NCBI GenBank assembly: GCA_000953735.1 | Contig: LN554852.1 | Location: 496,001 to 560,000, forward strand | Reading direction: 5' to 3' | Length of the DNA stretch: 64,000 bases | Source of the DNA: Moritella viscosa | GTDB lineage: Bacteria; Pseudomonadota; Gammaproteobacteria; Enterobacterales; Moritellaceae | Part shown: positions 10,747-20,993 of the stretch, piece after piece | Layout: each line of letters begins with the position of its first letter | How positions within the stretch are numbered: position 1 is the stretch's first letter | Program-made: the position numbers and the translations under genes | Notes under the pieces: generated by a model | Databases searched by the model: none | What the model saw: only the letters and a program-made list of their open reading frames with translations | Told to the model about the DNA's origin: nothing

Positions 10747-13482
10747 TTAATTGGGTAAATAGGGCTGTGCTTCCTTAATCACTGTTTCAATAGCTTCTTG
10801 TAACTCAAATATCTCGGGTTCAACATCTTCGATGTCTGCGCCCTTACGTAAACCGCGCTCAATCTGATCGGCTAAATTCTGAATCGGTAATACACCGCAA
10901 CATGCTGCGCCACCGTGGAATTTATGAATGATTTTTTGAAATTCTGAGCGTGACAAACTCCGTGCTAAGACTTGTTCAAGGTGCTCACTGATTTCAGGTA
11001 AGCTATTGATAAACATTTCCAGCATATCTACTGCAAGGTCTTCTTTACCCATTGAACGTTGTAAAGTCAGTGGCCAATCTAAAATATGGTTTTGGACAAT
11101 ATTGTGATCATGTGACGAATTGCTCCATTGTTGCAAGGTACGCTTTAGAATGGACTCATCAATTGGTTTTGTTAAATAATCATCCATGCCTTTACTCAGT
11201 AGACGGTCACGTTCACCACTCATTGCATGTGCGGTTACTGCAATAATTGGTGTTGATTGATTACGACTACCGGAACGAATTGCTCTACAGGCGCTGATAC
11301 CATCCATAATTGGCATTTGAATATCCATAAAGACAATATCAAAATCCATTTTATTGGCTTTGGCAACGGCTTCGGCACCATTGCTGCACATTTCAATGTG
11401 AGTGACTGAATCTGCCAACATTGCACTAATGAGTTTTAGATTCGCTGGATTATCATCGACCGCTAAAATTGACAGGTCAATTTTAGGTTTTGGTTTTTCA
11501 ATTTTCAGTTGTGGTATTGGCTGCTCAGCTGGTTTATCTAAATAGGCTAATGCATTTACAAGCTTACGGTGATTACACGGCTTTGTGAGACAATGTCTTG
11601 CGCCTGCGCTAATTATCTCTTCTTGTAAGCAAGGATCTGAAGAGTTAATTAATACCACTACTGCTGCATCAAGATCATGACTTTGACTCATCTTGTTATA
11701 CATAGGCGTTAGATTGCTTTCATCGTTCTGGGCGATAATTACGCAGTGATATGGTTGCTTGATATAATTCTGCCACTCGGTTTCGTTAGCACAATGCAAG
11801 ACATCCAGATCCCAACTATTCAGTAAGGATATTAACGAGCGTGCGGAGTAATTATCTACTTCATAGAGTAAGACTTGTTTACCTTTAAAATCGTTTACAG
11901 GTAAGGGCTCTGATAACGATGCCGAGGTAACATTGAACTTAAGTGAGAATTTAAAGTTAGAGCCTTGACCTAAATCCGAATCTAGCGATATTTCACCACC
12001 CATAAATTCAACTAAGCGCTGGGTAATAACCAGACCTAATCCGGTACCGCCATAGCGACGCGAGATACTAGTGTCTGCTTGGTTAAAGGCTTCAAAGAGT
12101 TGCGCTTGTTGTTGTTCTGAAATACCAATGCCGGTATCACGGATATTCGTTTGAATGGTGACGCTATTATGTGTGGATTCAAGTAATTCAATATGGATAT
12201 CAATGTTACCGTTTTCGGTGAACTTGATGGCATTGCCCAGTAAGTTAGTGATCACTTGTTGGAATCGGAATGGGTCACCAATAATGCCATCAGGGACATT
12301 CTTATCAACATGTAGAGATAGCTCAAGGCCTTTATCATGCACTGTCGGTGCGAGTAATATGGCGGCTTCTTCAATTGTGTCCCGTAGGTTGAATGGGATC
12401 TGCTCTAGGGTTAACTTACCCGCCTCAAGCTTAGAAAAGTCGAGAATGTCATTGATGATGCTAAGTAAGTTCTTGGCTGACTTTTCAATGGTCTGCAAGT
12501 AATCTGTTTGATTCGGGCTTAGTGATGTTTTTAATAGCTGGCGAGAGAAGCCAATCACCCCATTTAGCGGCGTTCTTAATTCATGACTCATATTAGCCAA
12601 GAATTCAGACTTCACGCGTGCAGCTGCTTGCGCACGTTTTTTTGCCATATCCAGTTCAATATTTTGGATTTCAATTTGCTCTAAGGTTTCACGTAGATCT
12701 GAAGTCGCTTGGTCAATATTTTGCTGCATTTCTTCATGGTAGGCTGATAACGATTTGGCCATCGAGTTAATACCATTTTTTAGCAGGGCTAACTCACCCG
12801 TATGTTCGCCTATTACTCTGGCATCGAGCCGACCTTCTCTGATCCGATCGACAACAGTGACCATGTCGGTAATGGGCTGGGTTACGTTTTTCACTAGTCG
12901 CCAAGAGAAGATAAGCGCGGTAAAAAAGCCCAGTAATACAATAAATACCGACACGGTTGTATCGCGGTATTGCAGTAATATCGCTTTATCACGAATGAGC
13001 TGTATAGATAAATAACCGAGGATCTGTTCCGGGTTTTCTAAACTTAACGGGAAATTGGTATTGTCAATTTCAGCAATAATGGGAGAACGTAAAATGATGT
13101 AATCATCAAGTACTTCAACTTGGGTGGTTTCCGGCAGTTTACTTTTGTCAGGGTTCTTAAGAACGGAAAAATTACGGTGATAATTGCTGGTTACAAACAG
13201 CTTATTATTGTTATCAAAAATGGCGATGCTTTTAATCGTCGGCGCAAACTTGCGGTGAGTTAAACCGAGCAGTTTTTTAAGCGATTCACGGCTGTTTTGT
13301 AACATGCCGTACTCACTCGCGATGGCCAGTGGCTCAATGATATTGATACCCTGTTCAATAAGCACGGTCTCTAGCTGCTGATAGCGGTTAAAGGTGAAAT
13401 AGCTGGCTAATAATGTACCGATCAAAACTGTTGGTAAAATCGTCAGTGCCATTACTTTGGCACGAAGTCCGTATTTAGTCAT
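10747..13482 (-). CDS. barA: Hybrid sensor histidine kinase BarA
   Basis: Tripartite membrane kinase of the BarA/UvrY (GacS/GacA) system that controls CsrA-binding small RNAs. A membrane segment at about 10-30, a periplasmic sensor loop, a second membrane segment near 175-195 and HAMP come first. They are followed by the dimerisation domain with phospho-His300 ([10 protein letters not shown]), the ATPase domain (GTGLGLVIT), a degenerate receiver-like region, a true receiver with Asp720 (FMDIQMP) and a C-terminal HPt domain with His853 (IHKFHGG). 911 residues agrees with family length. Its position between pdxJ and rlmD-relA is the usual one. Confidence 0.95.
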   Translation of the reverse strand: MTKYGLRAKVMALTILPTVLIGTLLASYFTFNRYQQLETVLIEQGINIIEPLAIASEYGMLQNSRESLKKLLGLTHRKFAPTIKSIAIFDNNNKLFVTSNYHRNFSVLKNPDKSKLPETTQVEVLDDYIILRSPIIAEIDNTNFPLSLENPEQILGYLSIQLIRDKAILLQYRDTTVSVFIVLLGFFTALIFSWRLVKNVTQPITDMVTVVDRIREGRLDARVIGEHTGELALLKNGINSMAKSLSAYHEEMQQNIDQATSDLRETLEQIEIQNIELDMAKKRAQAAARVKSEFLANMSHELRTPLNGVIGFSRQLLKTSLSPNQTDYLQTIEKSAKNLLSIINDILDFSKLEAGKLTLEQIPFNLRDTIEEAAILLAPTVHDKGLELSLHVDKNVPDGIIGDPFRFQQVITNLLGNAIKFTENGNIDIHIELLESTHNSVTIQTNIRDTGIGISEQQQAQLFEAFNQADTSISRRYGGTGLGLVITQRLVEFMGGEISLDSDLGQGSNFKFSLKFNVTSASLSEPLPVNDFKGKQVLLYEVDNYSARSLISLLNSWDLDVLHCANETEWQNYIKQPYHCVIIAQNDESNLTPMYNKMSQSHDLDAAVVVLINSSDPCLQEEIISAGARHCLTKPCNHRKLVNALAYLDKPAEQPIPQLKIEKPKPKIDLSILAVDDNPANLKLISAMLADSVTHIEMCSNGAEAVAKANKMDFDIVFMDIQMPIMDGISACRAIRSGSRNQSTPIIAVTAHAMSGERDRLLSKGMDDYLTKPIDESILKRTLQQWSNSSHDHNIVQNHILDWPLTLQRSMGKEDLAVDMLEMFINSLPEISEHLEQVLARSLSRSEFQKIIHKFHGGAACCGVLPIQNLADQIERGLRKGADIEDVEPEIFELQEAIETVIKEAQPYLPN

Positions 13483-13601
13483 AAAGTCATCTTATTGGTA
13501 TCTGGTTTAATGCCATCTACAGAAGTTATTTAAAGTATAAAGCGGGAAAGCAGGTTAGAATAATACCCTAATGATGACATAGGCAATAGTTGTATATCAA
13601 T

Positions 13602-14936
13602 ATGGCGCAAATTTTTAAAGCAAAAAAAGTACAAAAAACTCCGAGTAAAGCGGTCGAGATCACTATTGAAAAGTTAGATCATCAAGGCTTAGGCTTGGGG
13701 CGTCTTGATGGCAAAGCGGTATTTGTTGCTGGTGGATTACCTGGTGAACGCGTATCAGTGAATATTATTGAACAAAAAAAACAATACGCAAAAGCGATCT
13801 TAAGAAAAGTAATAACGCCATCAGAGCAAAGAATCGAGCCTGCCTGTCTGCATTATGCAATGTGTGGCGGCTGTAGTTTACAAACACTAGATAGCCATGT
13901 TCAGGCTAATTATAAGCAAACTGCATTGTTTAGTTTATTACAGAACTTCAGTAAAAATGATGATATTGAATTTGCTGAGCCTATATTATCCAAGCCTTGG
14001 CAATATCGTCGTACCGCACGTTTAAGTGTGATGTTCGATCGTAAAGCCAAGCAATTGGTATTTGGCTTTCGTGAACGTAACAGTAAATCCCTAGTAGCAA
14101 TTAATCAGTGTCCAGTATTAGTACCAGCCTTGTCAGCCTTGATTCAACCTTTACGCGAATTACTTGCTACGCTTAGTGTACGCCGTGATTTGGGCCATAT
14201 TGAGTTATTTGCGGTAGATTCTGGCATTATTTGTTTGTTCCGTATCTTGAAACCTTTGAAGGATAAAGACCAAGCTTTACTGCAAGCCTTTGCTGGTGAA
14301 CATCAGTTAAGTATTTACTTACAACCTGAGCCTGAATCGATACTTAAATTAACACCTGATACGCCAGCTGCTTGGTATCAACTCGCCGATGGTGAATTTG
14401 AATTAAGTTTTACACCGGGTAACTTTATTCAAGTTAACCCTGTGGTTAATAACCAAATGGTGGCGCAAGCACTCGATTGGCTCGATTTAAGTCCTGAAGA
14501 CAGAGTATTAGATCTGTTTTGTGGTGGTGGCAACTTTAGTTTACCAGTTGCGCGTTTATGCCATTCAGTCGTGGGTGTGGAAGGTGTTGATGAAATGGTG
14601 CGTCAGGCACAAGTCAATGCAATCGCGAATAATGTCGATAATACGCAATTCTACCAAGCGGACTTATCGACTGACTTCTCTAAGCTATCTTGGGCAAAAA
14701 GTAGGTTCGATAAAGTATTATTAGATCCTGCTCGAGCGGGAGCTGCAGAAACAGTGCAATATTTACATAAACTAAAAGTGAATAAAATTGTCTATGTATC
14801 TTGCAATCCCGCAACATTAGCGCGAGACTCGAAGTTGTTGATGGAAAAGCATTATAAATTAACACGCCTTGGTATGATTGATATGTTCCCACAAACGGGG
14901 CATGTTGAGTCAATGGCGTTATTTGAACGCGTTTAG
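13602..14936 (+). CDS. rlmD: 23S rRNA (uracil-1939-C5)-methyltransferase
   Basis: S-adenosylmethionine-dependent enzyme that methylates U1939 of 23S rRNA. An N-terminal TRAM domain is followed by the iron-sulfur Cys set (C-x5-CGGC around residues 79-88). The methyltransferase core with DLFCGGGNFSLP and the catalytic-Cys motif VSCNPATLARD comes next. I choose the ATG at 13602, giving MAQIFKAKK (E. coli begins MAQFYSAKR), over the TTG at 13590. The product is 444 residues. It precedes relA by 40 bp, as in E. coli. Confidence 0.95.
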   Translation: MAQIFKAKKVQKTPSKAVEITIEKLDHQGLGLGRLDGKAVFVAGGLPGERVSVNIIEQKKQYAKAILRKVITPSEQRIEPACLHYAMCGGCSLQTLDSHVQANYKQTALFSLLQNFSKNDDIEFAEPILSKPWQYRRTARLSVMFDRKAKQLVFGFRERNSKSLVAINQCPVLVPALSALIQPLRELLATLSVRRDLGHIELFAVDSGIICLFRILKPLKDKDQALLQAFAGEHQLSIYLQPEPESILKLTPDTPAAWYQLADGEFELSFTPGNFIQVNPVVNNQMVAQALDWLDLSPEDRVLDLFCGGGNFSLPVARLCHSVVGVEGVDEMVRQAQVNAIANNVDNTQFYQADLSTDFSKLSWAKSRFDKVLLDPARAGAAETVQYLHKLKVNKIVYVSCNPATLARDSKLLMEKHYKLTRLGMIDMFPQTGHVESMALFERV

Positions 14937-14976
14937 CGCGTGTATTTTTTGGTTTAATCTTGTTAGGAATTAAGAC

Positions 14977-17223
14977 ATGGTTGCGGTACGTGATTCTCAT
15001 TTGACCAACCCGGAAGACTTTGATGCGAAAACCTGGACGTCTTCGTTAGCACTCACCTCGACAGAGCAAGATGAATTATTTGAGTTGTATTCTCAATTAG
15101 CATTAAAAGAAACTGCTGACCCCCTAATGGATGAAGCCGTTCCTGATTTCCCGTTACTTGCTTACGGGGTGGAAATGGTCGAAATATTGATGACCATGGA
15201 TATGGACATGGATACCTTAAAGGTCGCTTTACTGTATCCGTTTTTTCATGCAAAGTTATATGATAACGAACAAATTGAAACCTTGTTTGGCTGTAAACTC
15301 TTACCCTTATTAATTGCCGTTGTAGAGATGGATGCGATCCGTACACTACAAGCAAAATCACAGAAACCATCAGAAAGCCAGGTGGATAATCTACGCCGTA
15401 TGTTAATGGCGATTGTGGATGATGTACGCGCAATCGTGATCAAATTAGCTGAGCGTATTTGTCATCTTCGTCAGGTCAAAAATGAATCTGAAGAAGAACG
15501 CGTATTGGCTGCGAAAGAAATTTCAGATATTTACGCGCCTTTAGCCAACCGATTAGGTATTGGCCAACTAAAGTGGGAATTGGAAGATCTCTCATTTCGT
15601 TATTCTCACCCTGATACTTACAAGCAAATAGCTAAATTATTACTTGAGCGTCGTATTGATCGTGAAGAGTTTATCGACAGCTTTGTAGCGCAAGTTAAAA
15701 CGGGCGTTGAAGCTGCTGGGGGGAAAGTTGAAGTTTACGGTCGTCCCAAGCATATCTACAGCATTTGGAAAAAAATGCAGAAGAAAAACTTGGATTTCAC
15801 CGGTCTCTATGACGTGCGCGCAGTACGTGTGATAGCCGCTGAATTACAAGATTGTTATGCTGCTCTGGGTGTTATTCATAATTTATTCCGTCCTATTCCC
15901 AGTGAATTTGATGACTATGTGGCAAATCCAAAAGCCAATGGTTATCAATCGATTCATACTGTTGTCGCGGTTGGTGACGAGAATAAAGCGGTTGAGGTGC
16001 AGATCCGTACTAAACAAATGCACGATGACGCTGAGTTAGGTGTTGCTGCGCATTGGCGTTACAAAGAAGGTGCTGATACCACCAAAAAAGGCAGCTACGA
16101 AGAAAAAATTGCTTGGTTACGTAAGTTATTAGCGTGGCAAGATGACATGACTGAAAGCGGTAGCTTAGTAGATGAGTTACGTAGTCAGGTATTTGATGAT
16201 CGCGTGTACGTGTTTACGCCAAAAGGTGATGTGGTTGATATGCCACAAGGGTCAACGCCGTTAGATTTTGCTTATTACGTGCATAGTATGGTGGGTCATC
16301 GCTGTATCGGTGCCAAGATCAGTGGTCGTATTGTCCCGTTCACGTATGAACTACAGACTGGCGACCAGATTGAAATTATAACTCAGAAAAATCCAAATCC
16401 AAGTCGTGATTGGTTATTACCGAATCTCGGTTATGTGAAATCTGCGCGCGCAAGAGCTAAGATTAATACATACTTTAAGCGTCTTGATCGCGATAAGAAT
16501 GTCGCTGCTGGTAAAGACATGCTAGAAGGTGAATTGCATAAACTTAAGCTTCAGCTGTCTGATGCAAGCTGTGCTTTCGAGCGTTTTAACTCTAATACGC
16601 TAGAAGATTTATTGGCCCAGGTTGGTAGTGGTGATGCACGTCTTAATCAAGTGATTAACCATATTAAAGTACTGCTATTACAGCCAAGTGCGGAAGAAGA
16701 AGATAAGCTTGCGCTAGAGTTAGTTGACCAGCAAGTACAAAAATCACAAAACCAGCCGAAGAAAAAACGTAATAAAGATCATATTGTAGTGGAAGGTATG
16801 GGGAATTTGATGACCCATATTGCGAATTGTTGTCAGCCGATACCTGGTGATGACATTGTCGGTTATATTACGCAAGGACGTGGTATCTCGATCCACCGTA
16901 ATGGTTGTTTACAGTATGCGGATTTAAGTAATCGCCAACCAGAACGTATTATTGATGCGGTTTGGGGCGACGATTTTAGTGGCGGTTATCGTGTCACACT
17001 GGTGGTACACGCGACGGATCGTAGAGGTTTATTACGTGACTTAACGACTATCTTTGCTAATGATCGTATCCATGTGGTTGGTATGAATACTCGGACGGAT
17101 ACTAAGTTACAAACAGCGACGTTAGAAATTAATATCGAGCTTTATAATATTGATACTCTGAGCCATTTGACCAACCGTATGAGTCAGGTTAAAGGTGTAA
17201 TTTACGCTAAGCGTTTAAGATAA
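14977..17223 (+). CDS. relA: (p)ppGpp synthetase RelA
   Basis: Ribosome-associated enzyme that makes the alarmone (p)ppGpp when uncharged tRNA enters the A site. The N-terminal hydrolase-like domain lacks an HD pair, as in RelA rather than SpoT. The synthetase domain contains the GRPKHIYSIWKKM and YDVRAVRV segments. A TGS domain (VYVFTPKGDVVDMP), a zinc-finger-like region (CCQPIPGDDIVGY) and a C-terminal ACT domain follow. 748 residues is very close to E. coli RelA. Confidence 0.97.
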   Translation: MVAVRDSHLTNPEDFDAKTWTSSLALTSTEQDELFELYSQLALKETADPLMDEAVPDFPLLAYGVEMVEILMTMDMDMDTLKVALLYPFFHAKLYDNEQIETLFGCKLLPLLIAVVEMDAIRTLQAKSQKPSESQVDNLRRMLMAIVDDVRAIVIKLAERICHLRQVKNESEEERVLAAKEISDIYAPLANRLGIGQLKWELEDLSFRYSHPDTYKQIAKLLLERRIDREEFIDSFVAQVKTGVEAAGGKVEVYGRPKHIYSIWKKMQKKNLDFTGLYDVRAVRVIAAELQDCYAALGVIHNLFRPIPSEFDDYVANPKANGYQSIHTVVAVGDENKAVEVQIRTKQMHDDAELGVAAHWRYKEGADTTKKGSYEEKIAWLRKLLAWQDDMTESGSLVDELRSQVFDDRVYVFTPKGDVVDMPQGSTPLDFAYYVHSMVGHRCIGAKISGRIVPFTYELQTGDQIEIITQKNPNPSRDWLLPNLGYVKSARARAKINTYFKRLDRDKNVAAGKDMLEGELHKLKLQLSDASCAFERFNSNTLEDLLAQVGSGDARLNQVINHIKVLLLQPSAEEEDKLALELVDQQVQKSQNQPKKKRNKDHIVVEGMGNLMTHIANCCQPIPGDDIVGYITQGRGISIHRNGCLQYADLSNRQPERIIDAVWGDDFSGGYRVTLVVHATDRRGLLRDLTTIFANDRIHVVGMNTRTDTKLQTATLEINIELYNIDTLSHLTNRMSQVKGVIYAKRLR

Positions 17224-17579
17224 CTGATTACGTAAAATATGTATCTGTAATTTAGTTATTTATAAAGCCGGCATTGTTATTTCAATACCGGCTTTTACCT
17301 TAGAAATAATAAATAGTGATTATTCCAACCGATCGCTGCTTCAAGTATCGCTCTACTCACAAAGTTATTTCCTTTTACTAAATAAAAATAGCACCAAAAA
17401 CATACTTTAATCCACATATTAGAAATTCTGATCACTTCATTCCTTGATGTATATCTCATTCCCTTTATTTTTCTCGAATACTTTTTCTAATTAGACAGAG
17501 TGTTCTGTTTATTTGCGGTAGCGTATGAAAAACATGCTTTAAAGTTGTATAAAGTAATTGAATTTAGGGATGAATTTTG
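17224..17579. other. Intergenic region relA to HD-GYP gene
   Basis: 356 bp without a gene. The first 75 bp hold the relA terminator. The rest is AT-rich (many A/T tracts) and must carry the promoter of the HD-GYP gene; I could not pick a convincing -35/-10 pair. E. coli has mazEF downstream of relA; no trace of a toxin-antitoxin pair is seen here. Confidence 0.6.
17264..17296 (+). terminator. relA terminator
   Basis: AAAGCCGG...CCGGCTTTT arms (17264-17271 and 17288-17295) with an inner ATTG/CAAT extension broken by one mismatch, followed by T residues; 41 bp after the relA stop. Confidence 0.75.
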
Positions 17580-20500
17580 ATGAAACTAAGGAAGTTTTCA
17601 CTGCGCTTTACTGTCGGCACCATGTTTGTGCTTGCTACACTTATCACTGGATTTGTTGCGGTATCTTTGCAATATCATTTCAGCAAAAAAATGGCGATGG
17701 AACACACGCTGCAAAGTTTATCTAAGGCATCTTTCGATTTATCCGCATATATACAAAATTTAGAACGTGATGCCTCTAATACAGCACGCTTATTGGTTGC
17801 GATGAACCAGATGTTTGATATCCAATCTAATGAGATAGAGCTTAGTAACATTCTTGCCGAAATAATGATTGAAAATTCATTATTTTACAGTATCTATGTT
17901 GGCTCAGAGAATGATGATTTTTATCAATTGATTAATCTCGACTCTTCACCGATTGTACGAGAAAAGCTTGCTGCAAACCGGGATGATCGCTGGGTTGTTA
18001 TCAAGATAACGGGTGATAGACAGAATCGAGTACGTGGTACTTATTATTACGATAGTCATTTTGTATTACGAGACGTAAGTATTAGTGAGAGTAATTATTT
18101 TCCAACCGAAAGACCTTGGTATGTAGCTGCGAATACAGATTCGGTATTTAAAACCAAGCCCTACTTATTTCAACATTTAAAAATTACGGGTCAAACTTAT
18201 TCACTTAAATTTAAAGACAAAAATAACCAAGATAAAAGTAGCATCCTAGGTATTGATATTGTGTTGTCTTCTATCGCAGAAAAGTTGTCGAATAATTCAT
18301 TTGATTTAAGTGATATTAGCGAAATTGAGTCTTATCTATACATAAAATCTGGCGAAATTATTTCTTCAAGCCGTCAAGCTGCTAAGCATATTACTATCCC
18401 CGAATCTGATATGTTGGCGTTAACATCGCAGCAGCGTAGCGTTATTAGCACAGCTGCGACAATAAAGATATCAAACCAAAATGACTGGGTGCCGCTTGAT
18501 TTTTCTTTAGCCGGAAAACCTCAAGGATATGCTATCGATTTATTGCTGTTGATTGAAGAAATGACGGGGATTGACTTTGAGTTTATTAATGGTTTTTCTT
18601 GGTCTGAATTAATCGACAAGTATAACAACGATTCTTTAGATGGATTACATTCATTACTGCAGAATCAAAACAATAGATATTCAGGTGTATATAGTGATCC
18701 TATTTATGAGTTTAATTTTGCTTTGGTGACGCGTACGAGTAGTGCGGATGTTCATAATTATGCCGAATTGGCAGGACTGAAAGTTGCGATTTTATCGGGT
18801 TGGCCTATGACAGCTAAATTACGCCGAGATTTCCCTCACATTGAGTTGATTGAATTTGTGGATCGAAATGCTGCATTTAAATCTGTTTCGGAGGGGGACA
18901 CTGACGCATTATTAGATGTTAAACCGGTACTCATTTCTGGATTATCGCAATATTTCTATAAAAATCTTAAGTTGCATGATGATATTATTGATTTAGCAGA
19001 ACAATTTTCTTCAGCGTTTTACATCTTGCTTAAATCCGAGCATGAGGACCTGATTCCCATTATTAATGCTGCTATAGCTAATATTAGTGCTAACCAGCGA
19101 GCGGTACTTGCGAGTAAGTGGCTTGGGAATAAAGTCATATACGACAATATTATGGTGCCTTATCAAGACTTAGTATCGTTAGCTGGATTGCAAGGTCATC
19201 ATGATCAAATTATTGATCGTGTCATCGAAGGTGAGGAAAAATTAGTTTATATCAGTCCTGTTAAAGTTGGCGTCAGTTCGGAAGAGTTCTTCGCTGTAGT
19301 CATCCCGAAAAAAGTGATTTATCAGAAGGTGAATGAGCAGGTAAAAATAGCTATTTTTGTGACCGTTATTTTCATGTTATTGATGTTGCCTTTAGCTTGG
19401 TTGTTTGGTGCTCCGATTGTCAGACCAATTCGACAATTACGAATTGAAACGAGAAAAGTACAAGAGCGGCGCTATGATGAAGTGCAATTAGTGGATACGG
19501 CGATAAAAGAAGTCTGGGAATTATCTGAAGCAATGATGGATATGTCAAAAGACTTACAGCAATATGAAGCGGCACAAAAAGAATTCTTAGAAGCGTTTAT
19601 TAAGCTTATTGCACAAGCCATTGATGATAAATCGAAATACACGGCTGGTCATTGTAACCGTGTACCAGAGCTTGGCATAATGTTAGCAGAGGTTACTGAG
19701 CAATGTGATTCTGCGTTATTTAAAGATTTTAAATTTGCCAACGCGGATGAGAAACGTGAATTTAGAATTGCGGCTTGGCTGCATGATTGTGGCAAGATCA
19801 CTACACCTGAATATATTGTCGATAAGGGCACTAAATTAGAGGCAAATTACAACCGTATTCATGAAGTTAGAACGCGGTTTGAAGTGCTGTGGCGTGATGC
19901 TGAAATTACCGCGCTCAAACAAAAAATAGCATTACCAGAGCATAAGAGTTCGATTGATGCAGCGCTTAAAGAAAAGCATAAAAAACTGATTGATGATTTT
20001 GCGTTTATTGCGGCATCTAATGTTGGCGGTGAGTTTATGAGTGATGATAAAGTTGCCCGTGTGAAGGCTCTATCTGAACAGACATGGCTACGCCATTTTG
20101 ATGATACTTTAGGGCTCTCTTCGGTTGAAGAATTGGTGAAAAAAGAAGCGTTAAACCCCCATTTCCCCGTTATTGAAAAATTGCTTTCAGATAAAGCTGA
20201 ACATATTGTTGAGCGAGATCGTAAAGTAGAATTTGACCCTAAATTTGGTATTAAAATGGATGTTCCAGAGCATCAGTATAACTTAGGTGAAGTCTATAAT
20301 TTAACGATTAGTCGCGGCACGTTAACTGCGGAAGACAGGTATAAGATCAACGAACATATGATCAGTACGATTAAGATGTTAGACAACCTCCCCTTTCCGC
20401 CTGAACTAAGTCGTGTCCCGCGTTATGCTTCAACCCACCATGAAACATTAAAAGGCACGGGTTATCCGCGTAAACTGACTGCCGATGATCTTTCTATTCC

Positions 20501-20786
20501 AGAACGTATCTTAGTGATCGCTGATATCTTTGAAGCCCTGACAGCGTCTGACCGTCCTTATAAGAAAGCTAAACCAGTCAGTGTTGCAGTTGATATCATG
20601 TATAAGATGGCCTTGGATCAGCATTTAGATATTGAGTTGTTTAGATTATTTTTACAAAGCGGTACGCATATTAAATATGCGCAAAAATATTTGAAGTCTG
20701 AACAAATTGATGAGATTGATTTAAGTAAATATCTGCAACCAGAACAGTTAGGTGAGGTTGATTTAAGTAAAAAATTGACTGCTTAA
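17580..20786 (+). CDS. Membrane sensor with Cache, solute-binding, HAMP and HD-GYP domains
   Basis: Probable c-di-GMP phosphodiesterase, 1068 residues from the ATG at 17580 (SD AGGGA at 17566-17570; a TTG directly before it is less likely). A membrane segment at about 11-31 is followed by a dCache-type periplasmic region to about 285. A bacterial extracellular solute-binding (SBP_bac_3-like) stretch covers about 290-515, and a short Cache-like tail (around VYISPVKVG and FAVVIPKKV) covers about 540-580. A second membrane segment (about 590-615) and HAMP precede the HD-GYP domain, which has His735-Asp736 in HDCGK and Gly961-Tyr962-Pro963. About 150 residues separate the HD motif from the later HD-GYP conserved blocks, a longer insert than in minimal HD-GYP proteins. 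The C-terminus ends in a duplicated 14-residue unit. The ligand is unknown; the solute-binding lobe suggests an amino acid or small polar compound. It is a single-gene unit between relA and mazG. Confidence 0.85.
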   Translation: MKLRKFSLRFTVGTMFVLATLITGFVAVSLQYHFSKKMAMEHTLQSLSKASFDLSAYIQNLERDASNTARLLVAMNQMFDIQSNEIELSNILAEIMIENSLFYSIYVGSENDDFYQLINLDSSPIVREKLAANRDDRWVVIKITGDRQNRVRGTYYYDSHFVLRDVSISESNYFPTERPWYVAANTDSVFKTKPYLFQHLKITGQTYSLKFKDKNNQDKSSILGIDIVLSSIAEKLSNNSFDLSDISEIESYLYIKSGEIISSSRQAAKHITIPESDMLALTSQQRSVISTAATIKISNQNDWVPLDFSLAGKPQGYAIDLLLLIEEMTGIDFEFINGFSWSELIDKYNNDSLDGLHSLLQNQNNRYSGVYSDPIYEFNFALVTRTSSADVHNYAELAGLKVAILSGWPMTAKLRRDFPHIELIEFVDRNAAFKSVSEGDTDALLDVKPVLISGLSQYFYKNLKLHDDIIDLAEQFSSAFYILLKSEHEDLIPIINAAIANISANQRAVLASKWLGNKVIYDNIMVPYQDLVSLAGLQGHHDQIIDRVIEGEEKLVYISPVKVGVSSEEFFAVVIPKKVIYQKVNEQVKIAIFVTVIFMLLMLPLAWLFGAPIVRPIRQLRIETRKVQERRYDEVQLVDTAIKEVWELSEAMMDMSKDLQQYEAAQKEFLEAFIKLIAQAIDDKSKYTAGHCNRVPELGIMLAEVTEQCDSALFKDFKFANADEKREFRIAAWLHDCGKITTPEYIVDKGTKLEANYNRIHEVRTRFEVLWRDAEITALKQKIALPEHKSSIDAALKEKHKKLIDDFAFIAASNVGGEFMSDDKVARVKALSEQTWLRHFDDTLGLSSVEELVKKEALNPHFPVIEKLLSDKAEHIVERDRKVEFDPKFGIKMDVPEHQYNLGEVYNLTISRGTLTAEDRYKINEHMISTIKMLDNLPFPPELSRVPRYASTHHETLKGTGYPRKLTADDLSIPERILVIADIFEALTASDRPYKKAKPVSVAVDIMYKMALDQHLDIELFRLFLQSGTHIKYAQKYLKSEQIDEIDLSKYLQPEQLGEVDLSKKLTA
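20701..20784 (+). repeat. 42-bp tandem duplication at the 3' end of the HD-GYP gene
   Basis: Two in-frame 42-bp units (20701-20742 and 20743-20784) encode EQIDEIDLSKYLQP and EQLGEVDLSKKLTA. The core GATTTAAGTAAA is identical and the rest is diverged. Confidence 0.8.
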
Positions 20787-20799
20787 TGGCTATCATAAT

Positions 20800-20837
20800 G
20801 TACTGTGGATAATCATGAGATGATCCACAGTACTTTT
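20800..20837 (+). terminator. Terminator of the HD-GYP gene
   Basis: Perfect 11-bp arms GTACTGTGGAT (20800-20810) and ATCCACAGTAC (20823-20833), 12-base loop, then TTTT. It lies 13 bp after the stop codon. Confidence 0.75.
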
Positions 20838-20993
20838 AAACCCTTCCTCGTTCATTTGTCATGCCTCTCCAAACGTAATGAATATCATTATATACTCACT
20901 AACAAATCATTTAATCTCAGTTTATGGTTCTATTTAACGTAATGAGTCAAGATCTCGAGATTTCGCAGAAAAATTGAATTAATAGGATTTATC

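Noticed and set aside
20804-20812. A perfect DnaA-box sequence (TGTGGATAA) downstream of the HD-GYP gene
   Set aside because: It is part of a stem of an ordinary terminator and stands alone, unlike the cluster at 47440-47648.
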